Assembly: GCF_029203285.1 (NCBI RefSeq) | Contig: NZ_CP115669.1 | Span: 1,364,001-1,428,000 of the forward strand | From: Pseudomonas sp. PSE14 | GTDB taxonomy: Bacteria > Pseudomonadota > Gammaproteobacteria > Pseudomonadales > Pseudomonadaceae | Length of the DNA: 64,000 bases | Direction of reading: 5' to 3' | Shown: positions 26,579 to 34,443 of the stretch, piece after piece | Position numbering within the stretch: position 1 is the stretch's first letter | Layout: every line of letters starts with the position of its first letter | Notes under the pieces: model-generated | Seen by the model: the letters and a program-made list of their open reading frames with translations, nothing else | The model's database searches: none | What the model was told of the DNA's origin: nothing | Position numbers and translations under genes: made by a program

Positions 26579-26675
26579 TTCCGAATCCTCGGTGAGTGGG
26601 AAGTGGAGCCAGTATTGGCCATTGCGCGCCGGTGCGGGATCAGTCGGAACGACAATAACAGGGGGTAAAGTGACA

Positions 26676-27686
26676 ATGGTTGGGCAAAGGCGCGTCGTCG
26701 AGATCGGCCTGCTGATCTATCCCGGTGTGCAGGCGGCGGCGCTGCACGGGCTGACCGACCTGTTCGCGGTGGCCGAGCGCATCTCCAGCGAAGAGGCCGG
26801 CGACCAGTTACCGGCGCTGCGGGTCAGCCACTGGTCCGGCGAGGAAGGCGCCGCGCCCAGGCGCATCTTCGATACCCATCCGGACCTGCCGTCTGACGCG
26901 GACAGCCCCCTGGTCGCCGTGCTGGTACCGCCGTCGCTGTTTGGCCTGCCGGACGCCACGCCGGTGCGCCATCTCACCCAATGGCTGGCCGCGCGCCACG
27001 CGGACGGCGCCATTGTCGGCTCGGTGTGCATCGGCGGTTTGCTGGTGGCCGAGGCCGGCCTGCTCGACGGGCGCTCCGCCACCGCCCACTGGAGCGGGGC
27101 CGAGGCGTTCGCCCGGCGCTTCCCCAAGGTGCGACTGGAGGCGCACAAGCCGATCGTCGACGATGGTGACCTGATCACCTCCGCTGGCCTGATGGCCTGG
27201 TCGGAAGTGGGGCTGCGCGTGGTCGACCGCCTGCTCGGGCCCAGCATCGCCTCGCGCACCGCGCGCTTCCTGGTGGTGGAGCACAGCGACAGCGCGCAGC
27301 AGTGCGGCAGCAACTTCGCACCGCTGCTGGGGCATGGCGACGCGGCGATCCTCAAGGTCCAGCACTGGCTGCAGGGCAACGGCGCGGTAGACGTGAGCCT
27401 GCCCGCGATGGCCGCCCGGGCCGGGCTGGAGGAGCGTACCTTCCTCCGCCGCTTCCGGGCGGCCACGGGGCTCAAACCCACCGAATACTGCCAGCACCTG
27501 CGGGTGGGCAAGGCGCGGGAGATGCTGGAGTTCACCAACGGCACGGTGGATCACATCGCCTTTACGGTCGGCTATCTCGACCCGGGCTCGTTCCGCAGCA
27601 CCTTCCGCAAGATCACCGGGATGTCGCCCAGCGACTACCGCAAGCGCTTCGGCGCCAAGCAGGCCGAGGTTGCCGTCAGGGACTGA
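26676..27686 (+). CDS. GlxA/FtrA-type transcriptional regulator
   Basis: 336 residues. N-terminal DJ-1/PfpI-like domain (EIGLLIYPGVQAAALHGLTDLFAVAERI; the nucleophile elbow reads GSVCIGGLLVAEAGLL) and C-terminal AraC helix-turn-helix pair (VSLPAMAARAGLEERTFLRRFRAATG; HIAFTVGYLDPGSFRSTFRKITG). Same architecture as GbdR, CdhR and ArgR of Pseudomonas, which sense nitrogenous compounds. The ATG at 26676 follows GGGGG; a GTG at 26670 is possible. Likely controls the divergent cysteine hydrolase. Confidence 0.88.
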   Translation: MVGQRRVVEIGLLIYPGVQAAALHGLTDLFAVAERISSEEAGDQLPALRVSHWSGEEGAAPRRIFDTHPDLPSDADSPLVAVLVPPSLFGLPDATPVRHLTQWLAARHADGAIVGSVCIGGLLVAEAGLLDGRSATAHWSGAEAFARRFPKVRLEAHKPIVDDGDLITSAGLMAWSEVGLRVVDRLLGPSIASRTARFLVVEHSDSAQQCGSNFAPLLGHGDAAILKVQHWLQGNGAVDVSLPAMAARAGLEERTFLRRFRAATGLKPTEYCQHLRVGKAREMLEFTNGTVDHIAFTVGYLDPGSFRSTFRKITGMSPSDYRKRFGAKQAEVAVRD

Positions 27687-27972
27687 CCGAGCTCGCCGCT
27701 TCCATCTGCTGCACCAGCAAGGGTGCGTATTCGGCGTCGGTCATGGCGGGATGCACCTGCAGGTTCATCAGGTCGGTCCATTGCAGCATCCAGCGCTGCA
27801 CGTCGAGGGGATTCTCGGCTTCGGCCAGGCCAAAACCCATCATGTGGCCCATGGCGTGCCAGCGCCCGACCAGCTTGACGTTGGCCGGCGGCTGGCCGCC
27901 GGTCTGCAGGAACCGCTGGATGACCTTGTCGCGGTTTTCCATGGGAATGGTCCAGTGCACCAGATAGAGCAT
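27676..27972 (-). CDS. DUF3303-family small protein
   Basis: 98 residues starting MLYLVHWTIPMENRD. Ferredoxin-like, stress-responsive fold suggested by the 'LVGRWHAMGHMMGFGLAEAEN' segment, typical of DUF3303. Function unknown. Its 3' end overlaps the end of the convergent GlxA-type gene by 11 bp. The start at 27972 was chosen because the upstream extension is low-complexity and the start has an AGGTG site. Confidence 0.8.
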   Translation of the reverse strand: MLYLVHWTIPMENRDKVIQRFLQTGGQPPANVKLVGRWHAMGHMMGFGLAEAENPLDVQRWMLQWTDLMNLQVHPAMTDAEYAPLLVQQMEAASSVSP

Positions 27973-28164
27973 GTCGCACCTCAGGCCCGGGTCCGGGCAG
28001 GCAAGATTCGCGGACCCGAATCGGCACCGCTGCCAGGGTCGCGCCCGTGTATCCCAGGCGTTACAGCCTCTGGCTGGGAGCGGTTTCCTCCTCACAGGCA
28101 TAGCAGCCGGGCCGGCGCCGGCCATGGCCGCTGATCGGCGATGCGCAGGGCAGTCGATCGACGG

Positions 28165-28533
28165 TCAGATCCAGCGATCGTTCTGCGCCGTGCGCTCGCC
28201 GCCGGCGTCGCCGGTGTTCAGCACTCCGCGCGGTTCGATCAGCATCACCTGTACCTCATGCTCGGCGTATGGCTTGTGCTCTACGCCACGGGGCACCACG
28301 TACAGCTCGCCGGCGCGCAGGGTGAGCGGACCGTCGCGGAAATCGATGCGCAGCTCGCCGTCCAGCACGATGAAGGTCTCATCGGTATCGGCGTGGCTGT
28401 GCCAGACGAAATCGCCGTGCAGCTTCACCACCTTGAACTGGTAGTCGTTCATTTCCGCGATCACCCGGGGCTGCCAGGTTTCGTGGAGGCGCGAGAGCTT
28501 GTCCCGCAGGTTGATCGGTTGGCGCTGGGTCAT
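28165..28533 (-). CDS. Cupin-domain protein
   Basis: 122 residues, a single small cupin: motif 1 [24 protein letters not shown] (His-X-His ... Glu, metal-binding) and motif 2 [17 protein letters not shown]. Likely a metal-dependent enzyme or sensor of unknown substrate. Starts at 28533, with 156 bp to the divergent methyltransferase gene. The 192-bp gap on its other side shows nothing distinctive. Confidence 0.88.
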   Translation of the reverse strand: MTQRQPINLRDKLSRLHETWQPRVIAEMNDYQFKVVKLHGDFVWHSHADTDETFIVLDGELRIDFRDGPLTLRAGELYVVPRGVEHKPYAEHEVQVMLIEPRGVLNTGDAGGERTAQNDRWI

Positions 28534-28689
28534 GCTGTGCTCCTTGGAATCAGTGCTCCGACAGTACGGCCGTGGCGGCAATCGGTCTTGCAGGAAATTG
28601 CGCTTCGATCGCCCCTGCATTGACCGCAACCGGTTGTCGGAGCGGTCCTCGATGCCGACAATCGGTAGCTCAGAAGGAGGGTCCGACCC

Positions 28690-29418
28690 ATGGCGCAGAA
28701 CATTTACGACAACCCTGAATTCTTCGCCGGCTACGCCCAGTTGCCGCGCTCGCAGCATGGCCTGGATGGCGCGCCGGAATGGCCGACGCTGCGCTCGCTG
28801 CTGCCGCCGCTGGCGGGACTGGACGTGGTCGACCTTGGCTGCGGTTACGGGTGGTTCTGTCGCTACGCGGCGCAACAGGGCGCGCGCACGGTGAGCGGCC
28901 TGGATGTGTCGCAGAAGATGCTCGAGCGGGCGCGGGAGACGACCGACGCGCCACAGGTGAGCTACTTCCACGCTGACCTCGACCAGCTCGAATTGCCCAC
29001 CGCGGCCTTCGATCTGGCCTACAGCTCGCTGACCCTGCATTACCTTGCGGACCTGCCGCATTTCTTCCGCAACGTGCACGACGCACTGCGCCCCGGCGGC
29101 AACCTGGTGTTCTCCATCGAGCATCCGATCTACATGGCCTCGCTCAAACCCGGCTGGATCGTCGACGCCGACGGTCGCCGCTACTGGCCTGTGGACCACT
29201 ACCAGGACGAAGGCGAGCGCCACACCGACTGGCTGGCCAAGGGCGTGCTCAAGCACCACCGCACCCTCGGCAGCGTTCTCAACGCGGTGATCGGCGCCGG
29301 ACTGAGACTACGGCACGTCGAGGATTGGGGGCCGAGCGCCGAACAGGTGCAAGCCCAGCCGGCGCTGGCGGAGGAGCGTGAGCGGCCGATGCTGTTGCTG
29401 GTCGCCGCACAGCGCTGA
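28690..29418 (+). CDS. Class I SAM-dependent methyltransferase
   Basis: 242 residues. Motifs: [53 protein letters not shown] and [10 protein letters not shown]. Resembles the YxjB/UbiE-like general methyltransferases; substrate unknown. GGAGGG precedes the start. It heads a run of same-strand small enzyme genes. Confidence 0.9.
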   Translation: MAQNIYDNPEFFAGYAQLPRSQHGLDGAPEWPTLRSLLPPLAGLDVVDLGCGYGWFCRYAAQQGARTVSGLDVSQKMLERARETTDAPQVSYFHADLDQLELPTAAFDLAYSSLTLHYLADLPHFFRNVHDALRPGGNLVFSIEHPIYMASLKPGWIVDADGRRYWPVDHYQDEGERHTDWLAKGVLKHHRTLGSVLNAVIGAGLRLRHVEDWGPSAEQVQAQPALAEERERPMLLLVAAQR

Positions 29419-29478
29419 GCGTGGAAAGGCCGGCGGCTATGCTGGAAACATTGCGCCCGTTCCCCGCCGGAGATCGCC

Positions 29479-29907
29479 ATGTCCACGCCCGTTCCCGCCG
29501 TCCGTCCCAGCGTCATCCCGTGCCTGCGCTACCGCGATGCGCCCCGCGCCATCGATTGGCTGTGCGCCACCTTCGGCTTCCAGCGCCAGTTGGTGGTGGC
29601 CGATGACCACGGTGGCATCGCCCATGCGCAATTGGTGCTCGGTGATGGCAGCGGACTGCTGATGCTCGGTTCGCTGCACGACAACGAATACGGCCGGCTG
29701 ATGCGCCAGCCCGACGAGGCCGGCGGCTGCACCCAGAGCATCTACGTCGTGGTGAGGGACGCCGAGGTGCTGTACCGAGCGGCGGTGGACGGTGGCGCGC
29801 AGATCGTCATCGACATCAAGGACGAGGACTACGGCGGCCAGGGCTTCACCTGCCGCGACCTGGAGGGGCATATCTGGAGCTTCGGCACCTACGACCCCTG
29901 GCACTGA
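29479..29907 (+). CDS. VOC-superfamily (glyoxalase/bleomycin-like) protein
   Basis: 142 residues. PhnB-like pattern: VIPCLRYRDAPRAIDWLCATFGF at the N-terminus, AQLVLGDGSGLLML, and the C-terminal YGGQGFTCRDLEGHIWSFGTYDP with the usual metal glutamate region. Possible dioxygenase, lyase or resistance protein; no specific role can be given. Confidence 0.88.
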   Translation: MSTPVPAVRPSVIPCLRYRDAPRAIDWLCATFGFQRQLVVADDHGGIAHAQLVLGDGSGLLMLGSLHDNEYGRLMRQPDEAGGCTQSIYVVVRDAEVLYRAAVDGGAQIVIDIKDEDYGGQGFTCRDLEGHIWSFGTYDPWH

Positions 29908-30008
29908 GACCCCACGCGAAATCCTGTCGGCTGCGCTACCCTGTCCAGCCCGCTGCCCCGACGGGCGGTCGGCCCCGTGATCCCCAACCCAACGACAAGG
30001 AGCACGTG

Positions 30009-30833
30009 ATGAACACAGTGGTATTCGCCGACGGCACCGCCGTTCCCGCCATCGGCCAGGGCACCTGGCGCCTGGGCGAGAACCGTTCCGAGCGCTCGCG
30101 CGAAGTGGCGGCGCTGCGCGAAGGCATCGAGCGCGGCCTGACCCTCATCGACACCGCCGAAATGTACGGCGAAGGCGGCTCGGAAGAGGTGGTCGGCGAG
30201 GCCATCGCCGGGCTGCGCGAGCAGGTCTTCCTGGTCAGCAAGGTCTATCCGCACAACGCCAGCCGGCGTGGTATTCCCGAAGCCTGCGAGCGCAGTCTCA
30301 AGCGCCTGCGCACCGACTGCCTGGACCTCTACCTGCTGCACTGGCGCGGCCAGTATCCGCTGGAGGAAACCGTCGAGGCCTTCGAGCGCCTGCGCGAGGC
30401 CGGCAAGATCCGCCGCTGGGGCGTGTCCAACTTCGACCTGGACGACATGCAGGAACTGAACGAGCCGGCCTGCGCCACCAACCAGGTGCAGTACAGCCTG
30501 GAAGAGCGCGGCATCGAATGGGACCTGCTGCCCTGGTGCCAGGAGCAGCGCATGCCGCTGATGGCCTACTGCCCAGTGGGGCAGGGCGGCAGCTTGCTGC
30601 GCCACCGCGCCCTGGCGGAGATCGCCGCGCGGCATGACGCCACTCCGGCCCGCGTGGCGCTGGCCTGGCTGATCCATCAACCGGGGGTGATCGCGATTCC
30701 CAAGGCAGTGGAGTCGCTGCACGTGCGCGACAACGCCGCCGCGCTGCAACTGCGTCTGAGTACCGAAGACTTCGAACTGCTCGACGCCGCATTCCCGCCG
30801 CCAACCCGCAAGCGGCATCTGGCGGTGGTCTGA
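30009..30833 (+). CDS. Aldo/keto reductase
   Basis: 274 residues, TIM-barrel NADPH reductase. The catalytic tetrad is intact: Asp48 and Tyr53 (IDTAEMYG), Lys78 (LVSKVYP) and His111 (YLLHWRG). NADP-binding IPKAVESLHVRDN is near the C-terminus. Closest in layout to the YeaE/methylglyoxal reductase group. The ATG at 30009 is preferred over an overlapping GTG at 30006, being better spaced from AAGGAG. Confidence 0.92.
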   Translation: MNTVVFADGTAVPAIGQGTWRLGENRSERSREVAALREGIERGLTLIDTAEMYGEGGSEEVVGEAIAGLREQVFLVSKVYPHNASRRGIPEACERSLKRLRTDCLDLYLLHWRGQYPLEETVEAFERLREAGKIRRWGVSNFDLDDMQELNEPACATNQVQYSLEERGIEWDLLPWCQEQRMPLMAYCPVGQGGSLLRHRALAEIAARHDATPARVALAWLIHQPGVIAIPKAVESLHVRDNAAALQLRLSTEDFELLDAAFPPPTRKRHLAVV

Positions 30834-30850
30834 GTCCTACCCAAGGGTCG

Positions 30851-30885
30851 GCCCCGGTCGTCGCCGCAAACGGCGTGGCCGGGGC
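30851..30885. other. Stable hairpin after the aldo/keto reductase gene
   Basis: GCCCCGG...CGCCG-CAAA-CGGCG...CCGGGGC, GC-rich stem without a T-run. It could be a transcript-end or stability element; not a canonical intrinsic terminator. Confidence 0.5.
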
Positions 30886-30937
30886 AGGGTGCTAGCCTTC
30901 CCCGATACCGGACGCACCGGCAGGGAGGGCTGCACAA

Positions 30938-31309
30938 ATGAGCAACTACACGGCGGAAAGTGCCGCCATCAACCGGGTTCTCACGGATTACGTGGAGGGC
31001 ATGACCTTTGCCGACGAGGCGAGGTTGCGCCAGGCGTTCCATCCGTCCTGCAAGATCATCGGTAACTACCACGGCGAGCTGGAATGGGCTTCGCTGGATG
31101 ACTTCATCGGCGCGATCAAGGCCGAATCGCCGCCGTCATCCGGCGCACCGCCGGTATGGGAGCTGAAGTCGCTGGACATCACCGGCGACAGTGCGGTGGC
31201 GAAGGTGACGGATGATTTTCTCGGCATGCATTTCACCGATTACCTGTCGTTGCTGCGCATCGGTTCGCAGTGGTCGATCATCAACAAGCTCTACTACCTG
31301 CACGAGTGA
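30938..31309 (+). CDS. NTF2-like (putative lumazine-binding type) protein
   Basis: 123 residues. The fold signature of SnoaL/NTF2 domains is present: INRVLTDYVEGMTFADEARLRQAFHPSCKIIGNYHGE, then LDITGDSAVAKVTDDFLGMHFTDYLSLL and WSIINKLYYLHE. Such pockets bind small hydrophobic molecules; some are enzymes. It overlaps the next gene in a GTGA junction. Confidence 0.82.
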   Translation: MSNYTAESAAINRVLTDYVEGMTFADEARLRQAFHPSCKIIGNYHGELEWASLDDFIGAIKAESPPSSGAPPVWELKSLDITGDSAVAKVTDDFLGMHFTDYLSLLRIGSQWSIINKLYYLHE

Positions 31310-32124
31310 CCGTGGAGCGCATCGGTCTGCGCGGTACGCCGGAAACCCTGCTGATCACCTTCTACGCCAAGGCGAAGGAGAGCGAGCTGCCCGACAGCCT
31401 GCTGCACGACCATTTCTCCCGGCGGGTGCTGGATCGGCTCGACTATGATTTCGCCCGCCTGCACCTCGGCCGCTCCGGGTGGATCGGCGTGGCGTTGCGG
31501 GCCAAGCTGTTCGACGACTGGGTGCGCGACTTCCTCGCGCGCCACCCGCAGGCGGTGGTGCTGCAGCTGGGCTGCGGGCTCGACAGCCGGGTCTGGCGTA
31601 TCGATCCGCCGTCCACCGTGCAGTGGTTCGAGGTGGACTTCCCCGAAGTGATCGCCCTGCGCGAGCGCCTGTATCCGGCGCGGGAGAACTGTCACCTGGT
31701 GGCCAGCGCGCTGACCACGCCGGATTGGTGGCGTGTAGTACCGGTGGGGCGGCCGGTGCTGATCGTCGCCGAAGGTGTGCTGCCCTACGTGGAAAGCGAG
31801 GCGGTGCCCTGGCTGCTGCGCGCCCTGATCGCGCATTGTGGCAGCGGCGAGCTGATCTTCGACGGCTACACCCGGCAAGGCATCCGCTGGATGCAGTACC
31901 ACCCGATGATCCGCAAGACCGGCGCGATCCTGCGCTGGGGGATCGATGATTCCGCCGAGCTGGAGGCGCAGGTGCCCGGCCTGCGCTTCGTCGATACGGT
32001 CGAGCCCTACGACGAGACGCAGATCGCCCGGATGTCCCTGGGCGTGCGCCTGCTGTACCGGATTACCCTGGCGATCCCGCCCTTGCGGCGCATGGGGCGG
32101 CTGCTGCGTTATCGGTTTGGCTGA
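31306..32124 (+). CDS. LCM/PPM-type O-methyltransferase
   Basis: 272 residues from GTG 31306, which overlaps the previous stop as GTGA; a second GTG at 31312 is possible. Leucine-carboxymethyltransferase-like motifs: VVLQLGCGLDSRVWRI, VQWFEVDFPEVIALRERLYP and VLIVAEGVLPYVESEAVPWLLRAL. This family includes O-methyltransferases of polyketide pathways. Coupling to the NTF2-like gene suggests joint action on one small molecule. Confidence 0.85.
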   Translation: MTVERIGLRGTPETLLITFYAKAKESELPDSLLHDHFSRRVLDRLDYDFARLHLGRSGWIGVALRAKLFDDWVRDFLARHPQAVVLQLGCGLDSRVWRIDPPSTVQWFEVDFPEVIALRERLYPARENCHLVASALTTPDWWRVVPVGRPVLIVAEGVLPYVESEAVPWLLRALIAHCGSGELIFDGYTRQGIRWMQYHPMIRKTGAILRWGIDDSAELEAQVPGLRFVDTVEPYDETQIARMSLGVRLLYRITLAIPPLRRMGRLLRYRFG

Positions 32125-32208
32125 AGAGGGGCGCTTGGGGAACATGGCCGGTGAGGGATGCGGCTGCTTTACTCAAGGGGTTATGAGCACGCCTTGCAGG
32201 AGCTGTGG

Positions 32209-32664
32209 ATGAAACTCGAGCCGCTGATGAACATGCACGTGAAGGCGAGCGTGCCGCTGGAAATTGGCCGGGTGCCCCACGGGCAACGCCTGATCTCGGC
32301 GGCCGGCGGCGGAACCTTCCAGGGGCAGCGCTTGAACGGCGAAGTCCTGCCCGGTGGGGGCGACTGGATTCTGGTGGACAACGACGGCGGCTGGCACCTG
32401 GAGGTGCGCCTGGTGCTGCGTACCGACGACGGCGCGCGGATACTGATGCAGCATAACGGGCTGCTGGTGGCCAATCCGAAGACCATCACGGCGGTATCCC
32501 GGGGTGAGAGCTCCGAGTACGGTGACACCTACTTCATGATCCAGCCGCGCTTCGAGGTCGGGGACGAGCGGTACCGCTGGCTGAACCATCTGCTTGCGGT
32601 GGGCGAGGGACGGCTGGGGCCGGGCTGGGTGGAGTACCGGTTGTATTCATTGGCCAATGGGTGA
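32209..32664 (+). CDS. DUF3237-family protein
   Basis: 151 residues. Matches DUF3237: MKLEPLMNMHVKASVPLEIGRVPHGQRLI, then GGTFQGQRLNGEVLPGGGDWILVD and FMIQPRFEVGDERYRWLNHLLAVGEG. The beta-barrel family is uncharacterised. The ATG at 32209 has GGAG upstream; an in-frame ATG at 32158 would add 17 residues that are not family-like. Confidence 0.88.
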   Translation: MKLEPLMNMHVKASVPLEIGRVPHGQRLISAAGGGTFQGQRLNGEVLPGGGDWILVDNDGGWHLEVRLVLRTDDGARILMQHNGLLVANPKTITAVSRGESSEYGDTYFMIQPRFEVGDERYRWLNHLLAVGEGRLGPGWVEYRLYSLANG

Positions 32665-32733
32665 GCGATGAGAACCCGTAGTTGTCACATACGGCGGGCA
32701 GAGTGTGCGGACCAGGCTTCCGGAGACGACGCC

Positions 32734-33162
32734 ATGCCGCTGCCCCCCAACATGCTTCCCGGTGACAAGGTTGTGCTGTTCGACGGCGCATGCCGCCTGT
32801 GCAATGGCTGGAGCCGCTTCCTCCTGCGTCATGACCGGCAGCAGCGCGTGAAGCTGTGCAGCGTGCAGTCGGCGGAGGGCCAGGCAATCCTCGACTGGTT
32901 CGGGCTGCCGACCGACTATTTCGACACCATGCTGTACATCGACGGTCACTGCGGCTACGACCGCAGCGAAGCCTTCCTGCGCGTGATCGGCCAGCTGCCG
33001 GCGCCGTGGAACTGGCTGCGCGTGCTGTGGCTGGTGCCCATGGAGTGGCGCGACGCGCTCTACGACCGTATCGCCCTCAACCGCTACCGCCTGTTCGGCC
33101 GCGAAGACCGCTGCCTGGTGCCTTCGCCGGAATTCCGCGGTCGTTTCCTGGGTAATGGCTAG
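32734..33162 (+). CDS. DCC-family thiol-disulfide oxidoreductase
   Basis: 142 residues. The defining DxxCxxC motif reads FDGACRLCNGW (Cys20, Cys23), followed by VKLCSVQSAEGQAIL and a C-terminal YRLFGREDRC. Homologues (YuxK) are thioredoxin-fold redox proteins of unclear partner. Its end overlaps the DoxX-like gene by 8 bp, so the two are coupled. Confidence 0.9.
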   Translation: MPLPPNMLPGDKVVLFDGACRLCNGWSRFLLRHDRQQRVKLCSVQSAEGQAILDWFGLPTDYFDTMLYIDGHCGYDRSEAFLRVIGQLPAPWNWLRVLWLVPMEWRDALYDRIALNRYRLFGREDRCLVPSPEFRGRFLGNG

Positions 33163-33547
33163 CGCCGCCTTAGCGCGTCTGGCGCTGGGCGTGGTGTTCC
33201 TCTACCACGGTCTGGTGCCCAAGCTGTTGTTCCTCAGTCCCGATGAGGTGCGCATGATCGAGGCCCACGACTGGCCGCTCTCGACCCTGCGCATCGCCCA
33301 GGCCGCCGGCGCCGCGGAGGTGGTCCTGGGGCTCGCCATCCTCCTGCTGCGTCGCAGCCGCTGGCCCTTGTGGATTGCCAGCATGGCGCTGGTGGCGCTG
33401 CTGCTGGACGTGGCGCTGTTCGTGCCGGAGCTGCTGCTCGGCGCCTTCAACCCTGTCACCACCAATATCGCCGCCCTGGCGCTGTGCCTGATCGCCCTGC
33501 AGGGCGAACGGGGCGCGCGGCCGCCCCGCTCGAACGCCCTGCGTTAG
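33155..33547 (+). CDS. DoxX-like membrane protein
   Basis: 130 residues, four membrane helices; starts ASAALARLALGVVFLYHGLVPKLLFLSP and carries the AAGAAEVVLGLAILLLRRS helix of DoxX/SURF4-like proteins. Overlap with the DCC gene suggests a membrane redox unit, since DoxX-type proteins elsewhere act with thiol or quinone oxidoreductases. It overlaps the convergent porin gene by 4 bp. Confidence 0.85.
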   Translation: MASAALARLALGVVFLYHGLVPKLLFLSPDEVRMIEAHDWPLSTLRIAQAAGAAEVVLGLAILLLRRSRWPLWIASMALVALLLDVALFVPELLLGAFNPVTTNIAALALCLIALQGERGARPPRSNALR

Positions 33548-34287
33548 AAGGTCTTCGAGACACCAGCCACCACGGTGGCGGTGCAGACGTCCTTGTAACC
33601 CTGGTTGTTGAAGCACTCGTTCTGCGAAAGGTCGGTGTCGATGTAGCTCAGCGACCAGTCCAGCCCCACCAGTTCATGGCTCAGCTTGACTTCCCACTCG
33701 TTGTAGCCGTCGCGGGTGTCGCCGCTGCCGGAGAGGTAGAGCGGGTCCTTGGCGTCGTTGTGGCCGAAGCGCGTGCGCAGCTTGAACTCGGCCGGCAGCT
33801 CGGCGTTGTAGGCCAGGTAGCTGTAGAGGTTGCTGTTTCTGTCGCCGAAGTAGTTGGGGTAGTCGTTGCCGTAGTAGACCCCCGCCTCGAAGCCATAGGC
33901 GTGGAGGATGGCGTACACGTCGCTCTGGTTGAACTCGCTCGACTTGGGATAGGTGTACTTGATGTAACCCAGGTCCAGGGCGACGTCGTCGTTGGCCTGC
34001 CAGTAGTAGCCTGCGTAGTAGTCCACTTCCTGGCGGGTGTCGTAGCCGTAGCCGTAATCGACGTTGGAGGTCCAGGCACCCACGTACAGGCCGCTGATGT
34101 GCTGCAGGGTGAGGCCGAACTGGGCGGCCGGGTCGCCCTGGGTCTGCGAGAGGCCGCGGGTGCGATAGTCGCTGACCAGGGCGGCGTCGATCTGCAGGAG
34201 GAAGTCCTGGTTGAGTTCCACGGCCAGGGTGGAGGTGAGCGGCGCGCAGGTGAGCAGCGCACCGATGAGCCATTGCGGGCGGTTCAT
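33544..34287 (-). CDS. TorF-family putative porin
   Basis: 247 residues with a signal peptide (ending STLA) and a C-terminal phenylalanine typical of outer-membrane barrels. Alternating aromatic beta strands and the family opening AALVSDYRTRGLSQTQGDPAAQFGL, then YVGAWTSNVDYG. An outer-membrane channel, substrate unknown. It lies 156 bp downstream of the amidohydrolase gene on the same strand, so it probably feeds that enzyme's substrate. Confidence 0.88.
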   Translation of the reverse strand: MNRPQWLIGALLTCAPLTSTLAVELNQDFLLQIDAALVSDYRTRGLSQTQGDPAAQFGLTLQHISGLYVGAWTSNVDYGYGYDTRQEVDYYAGYYWQANDDVALDLGYIKYTYPKSSEFNQSDVYAILHAYGFEAGVYYGNDYPNYFGDRNSNLYSYLAYNAELPAEFKLRTRFGHNDAKDPLYLSGSGDTRDGYNEWEVKLSHELVGLDWSLSYIDTDLSQNECFNNQGYKDVCTATVVAGVSKTF

Positions 34288-34443
34288 GCGGATGTCCCTT
34301 TTTTTGTGATTGTGTGTAGGGCAGTGCGAAAAGGCCCGCGCAGCACCAGCGCTCTCGACGTCGCCGAGGGACTTGAAGAGAAGGCTGGGCTGGCGGGCAG
34401 GGCGCCGGGGGTGTTCAGGCCCCAGCGCAGGAGCCCGACTCGG

